A stretch of DNA of 64,000 nucleotides from assembly GCA_019119555.1 (NCBI GenBank), contig DWWU01000019.1, forward strand, positions 23,259 through 87,258, given 5' to 3'. Source of the DNA: Candidatus Fusicatenibacter intestinigallinarum. Lineage in GTDB: Bacteria > Bacillota > Clostridia > Lachnospirales > Lachnospiraceae. Both the position numbers and the translations under genes were made by a program. The notes beneath the pieces are model-generated. The model did no database searches, had not been told where the DNA came from, and worked only from the letters and a program-made list of their open reading frames with translations. Shown here piece after piece: positions 34,004 through 42,789 of this stretch; positions within the stretch are counted from its first letter, which is position 1, and each line of letters begins with the position of its first letter.

Positions 34004-34240
34004 ATGAGACTGGAAAAAACGCAGAAGTATCTGAAAGAACATGATTATCCTTATCGCTATACGGAAGAGGATGGAATGGGGAGTATTGATTTTGAGCACC
34101 GCGGTCTGAAATACCATATCTGGGAGTTTCAGGATGGGGAGATCCGGGGTGTGGAGACGAATCTGAGAACCAGCGGACGGTCGGAAGACCTGACCGGGGA
34201 TTACGAAGAGGAGATGATTGAAATCCTGAAAACCTGGTGA
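34004..34240 (+). CDS. Small conserved-looking hypothetical protein
   Basis: 78 residues, acidic, no membrane span or signal peptide. I do not recognise the family. The start at 34004 is chosen because AAAGGA lies ten bases upstream; the longer track ORF reads back through a decayed palindrome. Coding character (balanced codon use, MRLEKTQKYLKEHDYPYRYTEEDG...) looks real. It stands alone between a repeat element and tRNA-Glu. Confidence 0.7.
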   Translation: MRLEKTQKYLKEHDYPYRYTEEDGMGSIDFEHRGLKYHIWEFQDGEIRGVETNLRTSGRSEDLTGDYEEEMIEILKTW

Positions 34241-34368
34241 GATGCTTCCGGGGGAGAAAGAAAGGATAGGAACCGGGTATTCGGAGTGTTCCGGGACCCG
34301 GTGAGGAATGGCGGAAATTGCCGCAAAAATTTTATTTTCAAAAAAATTTAAAAAATTTAAAAAAGTAC

Positions 34369-34397
34369 TTGCATTTTTGCTCGGGATCGTGTATTAT
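34369..34397 (+). promoter_or_regulatory. Promoter of tRNA-Glu
   Basis: TTGCAT, 17-bp spacer, TATTAT, 15 bases before the tRNA 5-prime end. Confidence 0.7.
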
Positions 34398-34412
34398 AAC
34401 ACATGTCGATAC

Positions 34413-34484
34413 GGTCAATTGGTCAAGCGGTTAAGACGCCGCCCTCTCACGGCGGAAACAGGGGTTCGATTCCCCTATTGACTG
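34413..34484 (+). tRNA. tRNA-Glu (anticodon CTC)
   Basis: Acceptor GGTCAAT pairs with ATTGACT (one G-U), anticodon stem CCGCC/GGCGG encloses CTCTCAC (anticodon CTC), T-arm AGGGGTTCGATTCCCCT. CCA is not encoded. It has its own promoter and terminator. Confidence 0.97.
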
Positions 34485-34489
34485 TTGGA

Positions 34490-34517
34490 AAGACGCCTGA
34501 AAGTCAGGCGTCTTTTT
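34490..34517 (+). terminator. Terminator of tRNA-Glu
   Basis: AAGACGCCTGA, loop AAG, TCAGGCGTCTTTTTT. Confidence 0.9.
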
Positions 34518-34519
34518 TG

Positions 34520-34652
34520 TATAACAGGAAACTGCGTTCCCTGTTATATAAAAACGCTCCGCGGGATGCGCACTCGCGCGAAATCTGTCGCTAAAGCGAC
34601 CGCGCTCGGCGCGAGAGTTCCGCGAGCGGAACTCTTTGTTCTGCAACAGGAA
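34520..34652. repeat. Second repeat type (D/E modules)
   Basis: TATAACAGGAAACTGCGTTCCCTGTTATA imperfect palindrome followed by AAAACGCTCCGCGGGATGCGCACTCGCGCGAA...GTCGCTAAAGCGACCGCGCTCG. The same block occurs at 44636-44735, and the first palindrome also at 43532-43558, where it is joined to modules B and A of the main family. Confidence 0.8.
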
Positions 34653-34669
34653 AATAAAATCAAGGCACC

Positions 34670-34698
34670 TTGACATTTTGGGAAAATTGTGCTAATTT
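34670..34698 (+). promoter_or_regulatory. Promoter upstream of the MATE gene
   Basis: Perfect TTGACA, 17-bp spacer, TAATTT. Transcription would begin within the terminator-like hairpin that follows. Confidence 0.6.
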
Positions 34699-34700
34699 AT

Positions 34701-34763
34701 AAAAAGAACAGCGTGTAGCGATGAGCGTAAAACCAGCTCATTTCTGCACGCTGTTCTTTTTTT
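34701..34763 (+). terminator. Early terminator hairpin in the MATE leader
   Basis: AAAAAGAACAGCGTG pairs with CACGCTGTTCTTTTT and an inner ATGAGC/GCTCAT stem; T7 follows. It comes straight after a promoter and about 220 bases before the MATE start, so it makes either a roughly 60-base RNA or a premature-termination switch. Confidence 0.65.
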
Positions 34764-34862
34764 GGAGAAAATTCCGGATTTCTCTGAAAAAAAGGAACTC
34801 CGTGCGGAAGAGGCGCCGGTACATGCGGGATCCCGTGCCGGTGCACTGTGCAGGAAATTCAT

Positions 34863-34888
34863 AGCAATTCAGTTGACTGAGCTGCTAC
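34863..34888. repeat. Decayed A-type palindrome
   Basis: AGCAATTCAGTTGACTGAGCTGCTAC, an A module with several arm changes, in the MATE leader. Confidence 0.55.
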
Positions 34889-34981
34889 GGAAATCCGCAG
34901 GCAGAGTCGGTTGGAGCCTGCCGGGATCTTTTTTCCTGCGGTCTTTGGCAGGCTCTGATGATTTGGAATCAGGAGGTAAAG

Positions 34982-36413
34982 ATGTTGGAAGAGAAAGCAA
35001 ATAATTTTCTTGCAACCGAAAAGATCGGGAGACTGATGCGAAAGTACTCTGTACCATGTATTCTTTCACTGGTGGTGGCAGCTCTTTACAACATTGTGGA
35101 CCAGATCTTTATTGCAAATGCAGATTACCTGGGCTCGTACGGCAACGCAGCCAATACGGTCGTGTTTCCTCTTACGGTCGTAGCGCTGTCGATCGCGGTC
35201 ATGATCGGAGACGGCTGCTGCGCCTTTGTGAGTATCAGCCTCGGAGCAGGAAAAAAAAGAAGACGCACATCGCAGCATCGGAAACGCCATTGTACTGTGT
35301 ATCATCTGCAGTATTATTCTGACTGCGGTTTATCTGATTTTCATGGAACCGCTGCTGACGATGTTCGGCGGAAAGGTCAATGAGGAAACCTATCAGTGCG
35401 CGAGAGAATACTTTTTCTGGATAGCCCTCGGCGTTCCTTTCTATATGTTCGGCCAGGCGGTCAATCCGATCATACGATCGGACGGAAGCCCGGGATTTGC
35501 CATGTTTGCCACTGTCGTCGGCGCTGTCGCCAATATTATTCTGGATCCGATCTTTATTTTTCCGATGCGGATGGGCATGATGGGAGCGGCGGTTGCGACC
35601 GTAATCGGACAGATTCTTACGGCGGTTCTTTCTGTCTGGTATCTGGTTCATATGAAGGCGGTAAAGCTGGAAAAGGGAAGTTTCGGACTCTGGGGAAAAC
35701 TGATGAAACGATTCCTGGCTCTGGGAATCACAAGCTTTCTGTCTCAGATTTCTCTGGTTATTTCCATGGCGGCAGTGCAGAATATGTGTACCAGATATGG
35801 CGCGCTGGATGAGATTTTCGGTCAGGCGGAATATACGCAGATTCCTCTGGCGGTTCTCGGAATTGTCATGAAGTTTTTCCAGATCGCGATCTCGATCGCA
35901 GTGGGCATGGCGGCAGGATGTATTCCTGTTGTCGGATACAACATCGGAGCGGGACGAAAAGACAGGGCAAGACAGCTTTTTACCTATCTGCTTTTCACGG
36001 AGGCTGCCGTGGGTGCGGCTGCAACGATTATCGTGGAATTCTTCCCGGCTCAGCTGATCGGCATTTTCGGCGCGGGCAACGAAAGCGTATATTACACGGA
36101 ATTTGCGGTGAAGAGTTTCCGGATCTATCTGTGCATGATGATTCTTGCAATGGTAAACAAAGGAACCTTTATCTATCTGCAGGCCCTGGGCAAAGCAGTG
36201 GCTTCCGCAGTGATTTCGCTGGCGCGTGAAATCGTTTTTGGTGTGGCTTTGCCGATCATTCTTCCGATATTCTTCGGGCTGGACGGAGTTCTGTATTCCT
36301 TCCCGGCCGCAGATATTATCACATTTGTCATTGCGGCTTTCATGATCCGGTGGACATATAAACAGCTGAGCAACGGCCTGTGCGAAGGAGGAAAATCAGA
36401 AAAACAGCAGTAA
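34982..36413 (+). pseudogene. MATE-family efflux transporter, frameshifted at an A8 run
   Basis: Would encode a 476-residue, 12-span drug/sodium antiporter of the MATE family. The first frame runs MLEEKANNFLATEKIGRLMRKYSVPCILSLVVAALYNIVDQIFI...SLGAGKK and then leaves the family sequence at GGAAAAAAAAGAAG (A8 at 35251-35258). With seven As the frame reads on as ...GKKEDAHRSIGNAIVLCIICSIILTAVYLIFMEPLLTMFGG into the second ORF (35343-36413), which is intact to the stop. So one extra A separates two good halves. It may be a real disruption, a phase-variable or slippage-decoded tract, or a sequencing error. AGGAGG precedes ATG 34982. Confidence 0.85.
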
Positions 36414-36418
36414 ATTTC

Positions 36419-36467
36419 TGCGGAAGCCTGATCGGAGGATCTGATCCGATCAGGCTTCCGCATTTTT
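36419..36467 (+). terminator. Terminator of the MATE gene
   Basis: TGCGGAAGCCTGATCGGA pairs with TCCGATCAGGCTTCCGCA (18-bp perfect arms), then T5. Confidence 0.92.
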
Positions 36468-36504
36468 ATCCGGCCGTTTGCCGCAGGGCAGCCGCCGCAG
36501 AGTT

Positions 36505-36620
36505 GCATCTGCTCCGCCATGAAAAATCGTCTCGCGATGGGCCAGATGTCCACAGACTCTGTTTTTCCGGCTCTGTTTGTGGTAGAATAATAGTTACAGT
36601 TCAGCGGGCTGAACTGTTAT
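36505..36620. repeat. Palindromic repeat: decayed B module plus intact A module
   Basis: GCATCTGCTCCGCCATGAAAAATCGTCTCGCGATGGGCCAGATGTCC (B with changes, 36505-36552) and GTTACAGTTCAGCGGGCTGAACTGTTAT (A, 36593-36620). Confidence 0.78.
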
Positions 36621-36753
36621 GAATAATAGAAGTTTCTGAAAAGACAGATGAGAACGGCTGGCGCGGCGCGTACATCGGGGAGGAGAAAAGTCTGGAAGTA
36701 AACTTCCGAATCAACTCTGATGACAAAGCCGATGCGTCAGGAGGGAGGAAAGA

Positions 36754-37707
36754 ATGAATATCATTGATTTTCACTGTGATACGCTTACAATGCTGAAACC
36801 GGAAGAAGAGAGTTTTGAGAAAAACAGCCATATGGTGGATCTGGAGCGCCTGGAACAGGCGGGGGTTCGGGTGCAGTGCTGCGCGGCGTTTGTGCCCACC
36901 GGCATGTTTCCGCCGGAGGTGAGAGACCAGAAGAGTATGGAAGCGTTTCTGAGAGTTCAGAAAGTGTGGAAGTCGGTTATCAGCCGGTATCCGGATCGCC
37001 TGCTGCCGGTGCGGAGTTCGGAGGAGATGGAGCGATGTTTCCGGGAGAAAAAGACAGGACTTTTGCTGACTATCGAGGACGGGGGCGTCTGCGGGCAGGA
37101 TCTTTCCAATGTGCAGAAGGTTTTTGATCTGGGGGTGCGTCTGATCACTCTGACCTGGAATTATGAAAATGCATTTGGAATTCCCAACGGAAATGAGGGC
37201 GGTCTGAAACCGCTGGGAATTGAGGCGGTGGAGGAGATGAATCGTCTTGGTATTCTTGTGGATGTCTCCCATTTGTCCGACGATGGTTTCTGGGATGTGC
37301 AAAAGCACAGCAAACGGCCGTTCCTGGCCTCCCATTCCAATGCCCGTGCGGTTACCGACCATCAGAGAAACCTTACGGACGATATGATCCGTGCGGTCGC
37401 GCAGGCCGGCGGTGTGATCGGCCTGAACTTTGCGCCTGCGTTTCTGGGCGGAGAGGAGGAAAGCCGTGTCAGCGATATGGTGCGCCATGTTCTGCATATC
37501 CGGGAAAAGGGAGGCGCGGAGGTTCTGGCGCTGGGCAGTGATTTTGACGGGATCAGAGGAAAGCTGGAGATCGATGGCCCGGACAAGTTTGAACTTCTTT
37601 GGGAAGCGCTCTGCAGAGCGGGGCTTTCCGAAACGGAGCTGGAAGGCATGTGGCACGGAAACGGGGAGCGGCTTCTGGCGGACGTTCTTCCCGGCAGTTG
37701 TGTGTGA
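36754..37707 (+). CDS. Membrane-dipeptidase-like metallopeptidase (M19 family)
   Basis: 317 residues of the renal dipeptidase family, which cleaves dipeptides with a binuclear zinc centre. Metal ligands are visible in IIDFHCDT near the N-terminus, the Glu of LLTIEDGG (about residue 110), DVSHLSDDGFWDV and SHSNARAVTDHQRN; GSDFDG near residue 268 completes the site. No signal peptide, so it is probably cytoplasmic. GGAGGGAGG precedes the ATG. Standard family length is 310-400. Confidence 0.93.
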   Translation: MNIIDFHCDTLTMLKPEEESFEKNSHMVDLERLEQAGVRVQCCAAFVPTGMFPPEVRDQKSMEAFLRVQKVWKSVISRYPDRLLPVRSSEEMERCFREKKTGLLLTIEDGGVCGQDLSNVQKVFDLGVRLITLTWNYENAFGIPNGNEGGLKPLGIEAVEEMNRLGILVDVSHLSDDGFWDVQKHSKRPFLASHSNARAVTDHQRNLTDDMIRAVAQAGGVIGLNFAPAFLGGEEESRVSDMVRHVLHIREKGGAEVLALGSDFDGIRGKLEIDGPDKFELLWEALCRAGLSETELEGMWHGNGERLLADVLPGSCV

Positions 37708-37808
37708 GAGACCGTCCGGTCAGCCGAAGGGCTGTGTGTATGAATTTACAGATTCCGGAAAGAATATCCCAAAGATTCAGACAGACGCCGGGAAAAGGAG
37801 GAAAACAG

Positions 37809-39302
37809 ATGCTGGAGAAAATCGATCTGACGAAAAAACTGGAGAAAGAGGAATATGAAAAACGGATGAACGAGCTGGAGCCGAGGCTGGGAAGACTCCA
37901 GAGAGAGTGCCGGGAGCGAAAACTTCCGGTGATGATTGTCTTTGAAGGCTATGGCGCGTCGGGAAAGGGCGCGCAGATCGCCGCTCTGATCCATGCGCTG
38001 GATCCGAGAGGATTTACGGTATTTCCGGTCAAGAATGAGACGGAGGAGGAGAGGATGCATCCTTACCTGTGGCGTTTCTGGACAAAGATTCCGGAGGGGG
38101 GAAGGATCGCTCTGTATGACAGCAGCTGGTACCGGAGGGTTCTGAACGACCGTTTTGATCAGAAAATCGGTGAGACGAAGGTTATGGAAGCGTTTGATTC
38201 CATTCTTGCGTTTGAACGTCAGCTGACCGACGGAGGAATCATCCTGCTGAAATTCTTTCTGGATATTGACAAGAAGGAACAGAAGAAACGGTTTAAAAAG
38301 CTTCTGGAATCGGAGGACACGGCCTGGAGGGTCAGCCGCCAGGATCTGAAGCGAAACGAAGAGTTCGAACGTTATCAGAAAATGAACGAGGAAATGATCC
38401 TCAGAACGGATACGGATTATGCTCCATGGAATATTATCGAAGCGGTAGACCGCAGATTTGCTACGGTAAAAATCTATACGCTTGTGGCGGAAGCCCTGGA
38501 GCTTGCGCTGCAGAAAGCGGAAGCCCCGGGGAAGGAGGCAATTCCGGCGCCGCCCCACACACCTGCCGATGCAGAACTGCAGGAATCCACGCTTTCCAAG
38601 GTGGATCTTACGCTGTCCATGGACAGGGAGACATACAAAAGGAAGCTGAAGAAGCTTCAGGACAGGATGGAGGAACTGCACGGAAAGCTGTACCGGAAAC
38701 GGATTCCGGTTGTGATTGGGTTTGAGGGCTGGGACGCCGGAGGAAAAGGAGGCGCCATCAAACGGCTGACGGAAAAGATGGATCCGAGAGGCTATGTCGT
38801 AAACCCGACGGCGTCGCCGAACGACATTGAGCGGGCGCATCATTATCTGTGGCGGTTCTGGAAAGCCATGCCGAAGGCCGGCCACATCGCGGTATTTGAC
38901 CGTACCTGGTACGGGAGGGTCATGGTCGAGCGGATCGAGGGCTTCTGCACAACGGAGGAGTGGCAGCGCGCTTACCGGGAGATCAACGAGATGGAACGTG
39001 ATCTTGCCAGAGACGGTGCCGTGGTGCTGAAATTCTGGATGCAGATCGACAAAGACGAACAGGCCCGCCGCTTCAAGGCGCGCCAGGAAAATCCGGACAA
39101 GCAGTGGAAAATTACCGACGAAGACTGGCGCAACCGGGAAAAATGGGATCAGTATGAGGAAGCGGTCAATGAGATGCTGATACGGACTTCCACCTCCTAC
39201 GCCCCGTGGATCATCGTGGAGGGCAACTGCAAATATTATGCCCGGATCAAAGTCCTGCAGACCGTCGTGGATGCTCTGGAGGAACGGCTGAAAGAGAAAT
39301 AA
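37809..39302 (+). CDS. pap: Polyphosphate:AMP phosphotransferase (two-domain PPK2, class II)
   Basis: 497 residues made of two PPK2 domains in tandem (about 1-240 and 265-497). These enzymes use polyphosphate to phosphorylate AMP to ADP. The C-terminal domain has the full Walker A GFEGWDAGGKGGAIKRL and lid DRTWYGRVMVER. In the N-terminal domain the matching loop is EGYGASGKGAQI (residues 46-57), missing the Asp, and the lid reads DSSWYRRVLNDR; this fits class II enzymes, where the second domain is the catalytic one. Start 37809 follows GGAGGAAAACAG; the 70 extra residues of the track ORF overlap the dipeptidase gene and are not coding. Confidence 0.93.
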   Translation: MLEKIDLTKKLEKEEYEKRMNELEPRLGRLQRECRERKLPVMIVFEGYGASGKGAQIAALIHALDPRGFTVFPVKNETEEERMHPYLWRFWTKIPEGGRIALYDSSWYRRVLNDRFDQKIGETKVMEAFDSILAFERQLTDGGIILLKFFLDIDKKEQKKRFKKLLESEDTAWRVSRQDLKRNEEFERYQKMNEEMILRTDTDYAPWNIIEAVDRRFATVKIYTLVAEALELALQKAEAPGKEAIPAPPHTPADAELQESTLSKVDLTLSMDRETYKRKLKKLQDRMEELHGKLYRKRIPVVIGFEGWDAGGKGGAIKRLTEKMDPRGYVVNPTASPNDIERAHHYLWRFWKAMPKAGHIAVFDRTWYGRVMVERIEGFCTTEEWQRAYREINEMERDLARDGAVVLKFWMQIDKDEQARRFKARQENPDKQWKITDEDWRNREKWDQYEEAVNEMLIRTSTSYAPWIIVEGNCKYYARIKVLQTVVDALEERLKEK

Positions 39303-39303
39303 C

Positions 39304-39331
39304 GTAACAGTTCAGCCAGCTGAACTGTTAC
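39304..39331. repeat. Palindromic repeat, perfect A module
   Basis: GTAACAGTTCAGCCAGCTGAACTGTTAC, a perfect 28-bp palindrome two bases after the preceding stop codon and 27 bases before the next start. Confidence 0.93.
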
Positions 39332-39358
39332 AGAATAACAGAACAGAAGAGGAACCAA

Positions 39359-40504
39359 ATGGAACTGACTATCCCACATTATTACCGGCGCTTCCGCTGT
39401 ATCGCGTCGGAATGTCCCGACACCTGCTGCGCAGGCTGGGAAATCGTAATCGACGACAGGACGTTGAACAGATACCGGAAAATCAGAGGTCCGTTCGGAA
39501 AACGCGTCCGGGCCTCCATTGACTGGAAAAAGAAAATATTCCGTCAGAAGGACAGGCGATGCGCGTTTCTGAACAGAGACAATCTCTGTGATCTCTGCCT
39601 GGAACAGGGAAGCGAAAGCCTGTGCAGAACCTGTCGTCTCTACCCGAGACATATCGAAGAGTTTGAGGACTGCAGGGAACTTTCGCTTTCCCTGTCCTGT
39701 ATGGCGGCGGCAAGAATCATTCTCGGCACGGATGAAAAAGTACGCTTTCTGCACAGAGAAGTTTCCACCAGCCATGAGGAAGATTATAAATCCTTCGATT
39801 ACTTCCTGTTTACCAATCTGCTGGATGTGCGCGATACGCTGTTCGGGATCCTTCAGAACAGAACCGTCGATGCAGGCACGAGAAGCTGCATGGCGCTCTC
39901 GCTGGCGCATGATTTCCAGGGGCGGATCTCGGGGCGGCGCCTGGGGGAAACCCAGGAACTGCTGGAACGTTACCGGAATCCGGGGGCGGCCGGCCGCTTC
40001 CGGAACGATATGGACCAGTATCGGAGCGGATTCAGGAGAGAGACTGCGCTCAGAGTTTTCTGCCTTCTGAAGGAGATGGAGGTGCTCCAGAAAGACTGGC
40101 CGGAGGAGTTATGGAATGCCCGCCGTATTCTTTACGGACGGAAAGAATCCTCCTACCGTGAGCTGAAAGCAGAATGGAGACAGAACTGCCGGGACAACGG
40201 CGTTGATCTGGAAAACCTGCGGGAACAGCTGATGGTCTATTATACTTATACTTATTTTGCGGGCGCTGTCTATGACGCCCGGGCTTACGGTAAGCTGAAG
40301 CTTGCCGCCGCTCTTTCCTTTCTGACGGAGGAACTCACCGCCGCCCGATGGAAGTATCTGAAGAAACCAATGACTCTGGATCTGTTTCAGTGGACGGCCC
40401 ACCGCCTGTCCAAGGAAATTGAGCATTCCGACCGGAATCTCACCCGTCTGGAATCTCTCCTCACTCCTGTCGGGCTGACAGAGCTTTTCGGTCTGCTGCT
40501 GTAA
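39359..40504 (+). CDS. fliB: FliB-like lysine-N-methylase family protein
   Basis: 381 residues with the Cys-rich N-terminal signature of the FliB family: FRCIASECPDTCCAGWEIVID, CAFLNRDNLCDLCLEQGSESLCRTCRLYPRH and an SLSLSC motif. FliB methylates flagellin lysines in Salmonella, and the Cys set suggests an Fe-S or metal site. No flagellar gene is in this window, so the target here is open, and many Clostridia carry such genes without flagellin nearby. GAGGAACCAA precedes the ATG. Confidence 0.8.
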   Translation: MELTIPHYYRRFRCIASECPDTCCAGWEIVIDDRTLNRYRKIRGPFGKRVRASIDWKKKIFRQKDRRCAFLNRDNLCDLCLEQGSESLCRTCRLYPRHIEEFEDCRELSLSLSCMAAARIILGTDEKVRFLHREVSTSHEEDYKSFDYFLFTNLLDVRDTLFGILQNRTVDAGTRSCMALSLAHDFQGRISGRRLGETQELLERYRNPGAAGRFRNDMDQYRSGFRRETALRVFCLLKEMEVLQKDWPEELWNARRILYGRKESSYRELKAEWRQNCRDNGVDLENLREQLMVYYTYTYFAGAVYDARAYGKLKLAAALSFLTEELTAARWKYLKKPMTLDLFQWTAHRLSKEIEHSDRNLTRLESLLTPVGLTELFGLLL

Positions 40505-40637
40505 AGCCTGATTCCGTATGCCTGCCGAGAGGTCTGGATGCGACGGAAAAACACTTTTGGAATTGCAGAAAAAGTGGTATGATATAGTTAGTATAAACCA
40601 ATCATGGAGACATGCTCTGATGAAAGGAGGTATCATA

Positions 40638-41438
40638 ATGAAATTTGATATGCACTGTCATACCAAAGAAGGTTCCATGGATGGAAAGGTCATGATAGAA
40701 GAATATATCTGCGCACTGAAGAAAAAAGGATTCGGCGGGATGCTGGTCTCGGACCATAATTCCTACGATGGCTACAGGGAATGGAAAAAGTCGATCAAAG
40801 GCAAGGCGCATCAGGATTTTATTGTTCTGAAAGGCGTGGAATATGATACCTGCGACTGCGGCCATATTCTGGTTATCATGCCGTTCGGGGTGAAGCTGAA
40901 GATTCTTGAACTCCGGGGGCTTCCGGCTTCTCTGCTGATTAAGATCGTACATGCCTACGGCGGAATTCTCGGACCGGCACATCCTTACGGTGAAAAGTTT
41001 ATGAGTATGATCACAACTACGATGCGGAAAGAAAAGTATAAGGAAAAGATTACAGCTCTGATGCCGCAGTTTGATTTCGTTGAGATTTACAACGCCTGCG
41101 AGAATGAGGAGACCAATGCGAAAGCAAGAAAGCTGGCGGAGGAATACGGCAAACCGGGCTTCGGCGGAAGCGATGCACACCGGCTGGACTGCATCGGAAT
41201 GGCCTACAGCGAATTTCCGGATACAGTGCGCAGCGAGGATGATCTGATCGCATTTGTGAAGACCTGTCCGACCATTGAATGCGGCGGTACTCATTATGAG
41301 AGGACCACAAAAGGAAAGATCGGAAAACTGAACGAGGTCGTTGTGGATTCTTTCTATGTCTATAATAAGATGGCCAACGGATGGCGGGGAAGAAAACGCC
41401 GCCGGGAGCTGGAACAGATTATTGAAAATAAATTATAA
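40638..41438 (+). CDS. PHP-domain metal-dependent phosphoesterase
   Basis: 266 residues of the PHP superfamily: DMHCHTKEGS at the N-terminus, VSDHNSYDGY, GPAHPYG, and GSDAHRLD near residue 189, giving the trinuclear metal ligand set. Relatives hydrolyse nucleotides or sugar phosphates; the substrate is not evident. AGGAGG lies nine bases before ATG 40638; the earlier track start has no such site. The next gene, another phosphoesterase, begins 33 bases on, so the two may be co-transcribed. Confidence 0.9.
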   Translation: MKFDMHCHTKEGSMDGKVMIEEYICALKKKGFGGMLVSDHNSYDGYREWKKSIKGKAHQDFIVLKGVEYDTCDCGHILVIMPFGVKLKILELRGLPASLLIKIVHAYGGILGPAHPYGEKFMSMITTTMRKEKYKEKITALMPQFDFVEIYNACENEETNAKARKLAEEYGKPGFGGSDAHRLDCIGMAYSEFPDTVRSEDDLIAFVKTCPTIECGGTHYERTTKGKIGKLNEVVVDSFYVYNKMANGWRGRKRRRELEQIIENKL

Positions 41439-41471
41439 TGGCTACCTGAACGGTTACGGAGGTTTTTCTTT

Positions 41472-42680
41472 ATGGCAGCAGTTTTTCTTGCCCCGTTTTA
41501 TCTGCTCTGCAATGCATATATTGTTTACTGGATGATTCGCTGGCTTCGTGCCGCAGTGCCTGTGCTGGGAGCAGGAGCGGGGCTGATCCCTGTTCTGGCG
41601 GTCTACTGCTTTCTGATGTTCTCTCTTCTGACCAGTTTTCTTGTCCGAAGTTATCCGGCAAAGCGTTATCTGAAAAAAATCAGCGATCAGTGGCTGGGGA
41701 GCTTTGCATATATCCTGGGAATTACCCTTTTCCTGGATCTGGCTCACAGAGTTTTTGAAAGGACCTGGCTGGCGGACACCAGGCTGTATTCCAGAGGCGG
41801 GATGGCGTTCTGCGGAACGGCTGCCGCTGTGGGAATGGCCGCGGTGGTGATTTACGGGATCCGCCATGCGAAAAAAATTACTCTGACCCGCTACCAGGTG
41901 GCGATTCCGAAAAAGTATGCCGCAGAGGGAAAGAAAAAGCTGAATATTGTGCTGCTGGCGGATCTCCATCTGGGAAGCAGCGTCGGAAAAAAACAGGTGG
42001 AACAGATGGCGGAGCTGGTTCGCGGCTGTGATCCGGATCTGGTGGTGATTGCGGGAGATCTGTTCGACAATGACTTCTCGTCTATTGATGATCCGGAAGG
42101 GATCGCGCGGCTGCTGGCAGGTATGGAGAGCCGCCTGGGAACCTGGGCATGCTGGGGAAATCATGATATCAATGAGAGAATTCTGGCGGGCTTCACCTTT
42201 CCGGCGCCCGGCGGCGTGCATGTGGATCCCCGGTTTGACAGTTTTCTCCGCCAGGCCAGGATTCATATGATGAATGACGAGATCCGGCTGATGGATGGAA
42301 GTTTTTATCTCGCCGGGCGGAAGGATCCCCAGAGAATTGAGAAAACAGGGGAATCCCGCATGGAACCGGCGGAGCTTCTGCAGGAGGCGGATAAGACGCT
42401 GCCGGTCATTGTGATCGACCATCAGCCAAAACAGCTGAAGGAGCTGGCGGCGGCAGGCGCGGATCTGGATCTGTCCGGGCATACGCATAACGGACAGGTG
42501 TTTCCGGGAAATCTGTTCCTGCGGCTGATGTGGAAGAATCCCTGCGGCGTCAGAAAAATCGGACCGATGTACAGTGTTGTGACTTCCGGCGCCGGATTCT
42601 GGGGTCCCGGTCTGAGAATCGGCACGGACAATGAAGTCGTTCTTCTGGAAGTGGATTTCGGTAACAGTTCAGCCAGCTGA
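41472..42680 (+). CDS. Membrane-anchored metallophosphoesterase
   Basis: 402 residues: about four hydrophobic spans in the first 145 residues, then a calcineurin-like phosphoesterase domain with LLADLHLGS, GDLFDND, WGNHDIN, VIDHQPKQ and SGHTHNGQ metal motifs. Similar proteins are called YkuE/YaeI-type, and some act on lipid or phospholipid substrates. The last codons (GNSSAS and the TGA) lie inside an A-module palindrome, so the repeat supplies the C-terminus and stop. GGAGG lies nine bases before the ATG. Confidence 0.9.
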   Translation: MAAVFLAPFYLLCNAYIVYWMIRWLRAAVPVLGAGAGLIPVLAVYCFLMFSLLTSFLVRSYPAKRYLKKISDQWLGSFAYILGITLFLDLAHRVFERTWLADTRLYSRGGMAFCGTAAAVGMAAVVIYGIRHAKKITLTRYQVAIPKKYAAEGKKKLNIVLLADLHLGSSVGKKQVEQMAELVRGCDPDLVVIAGDLFDNDFSSIDDPEGIARLLAGMESRLGTWACWGNHDINERILAGFTFPAPGGVHVDPRFDSFLRQARIHMMNDEIRLMDGSFYLAGRKDPQRIEKTGESRMEPAELLQEADKTLPVIVIDHQPKQLKELAAAGADLDLSGHTHNGQVFPGNLFLRLMWKNPCGVRKIGPMYSVVTSGAGFWGPGLRIGTDNEVVLLEVDFGNSSAS

Positions 42681-42749
42681 ACTGTTATGGCATCCGGCCA
42701 TTGAAAATCGCTTCGCGATGGGCCGGATGCCCACAGGCACTATGCCTGT
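42661..42749. repeat. Palindromic repeat (A + B) overlapping a gene end
   Basis: A: GTAACAGTTCAGCCAGCTGAACTGTTAT (42661-42688). B: GCATCCGGCCATTGAAAATCGCTTCGCGATGGGCCGGATGC (42690-42730), then CCACAGGCACTATGCCTGT. The first 20 bases are also coding sequence of the metallophosphoesterase. Confidence 0.92.
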
Positions 42750-42759
42750 AAAAAAATGC

Positions 42760-42789
42760 TTGACATGTGTATAGTTTCTGTGGTATATT
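42760..42789 (+). promoter_or_regulatory. Promoter of rpsF-rpsR
   Basis: Perfect TTGACA, 18-bp spacer, TATATT. The 85-base leader has two hairpins (CTGTGAG/CTCACAG and CTGTGTC..GACAGAG) in the place where S6:S18 autoregulatory leaders occur; I cannot confirm that motif by eye. Confidence 0.7.

Noticed and set aside
36754-37707. Overlap of the dipeptidase gene with the long start of the polyphosphate kinase ORF (37599)
   Set aside because: The kinase start at 37809 has GGAGG and begins the conserved domain; the overlap is an artefact of taking the longest ORF.
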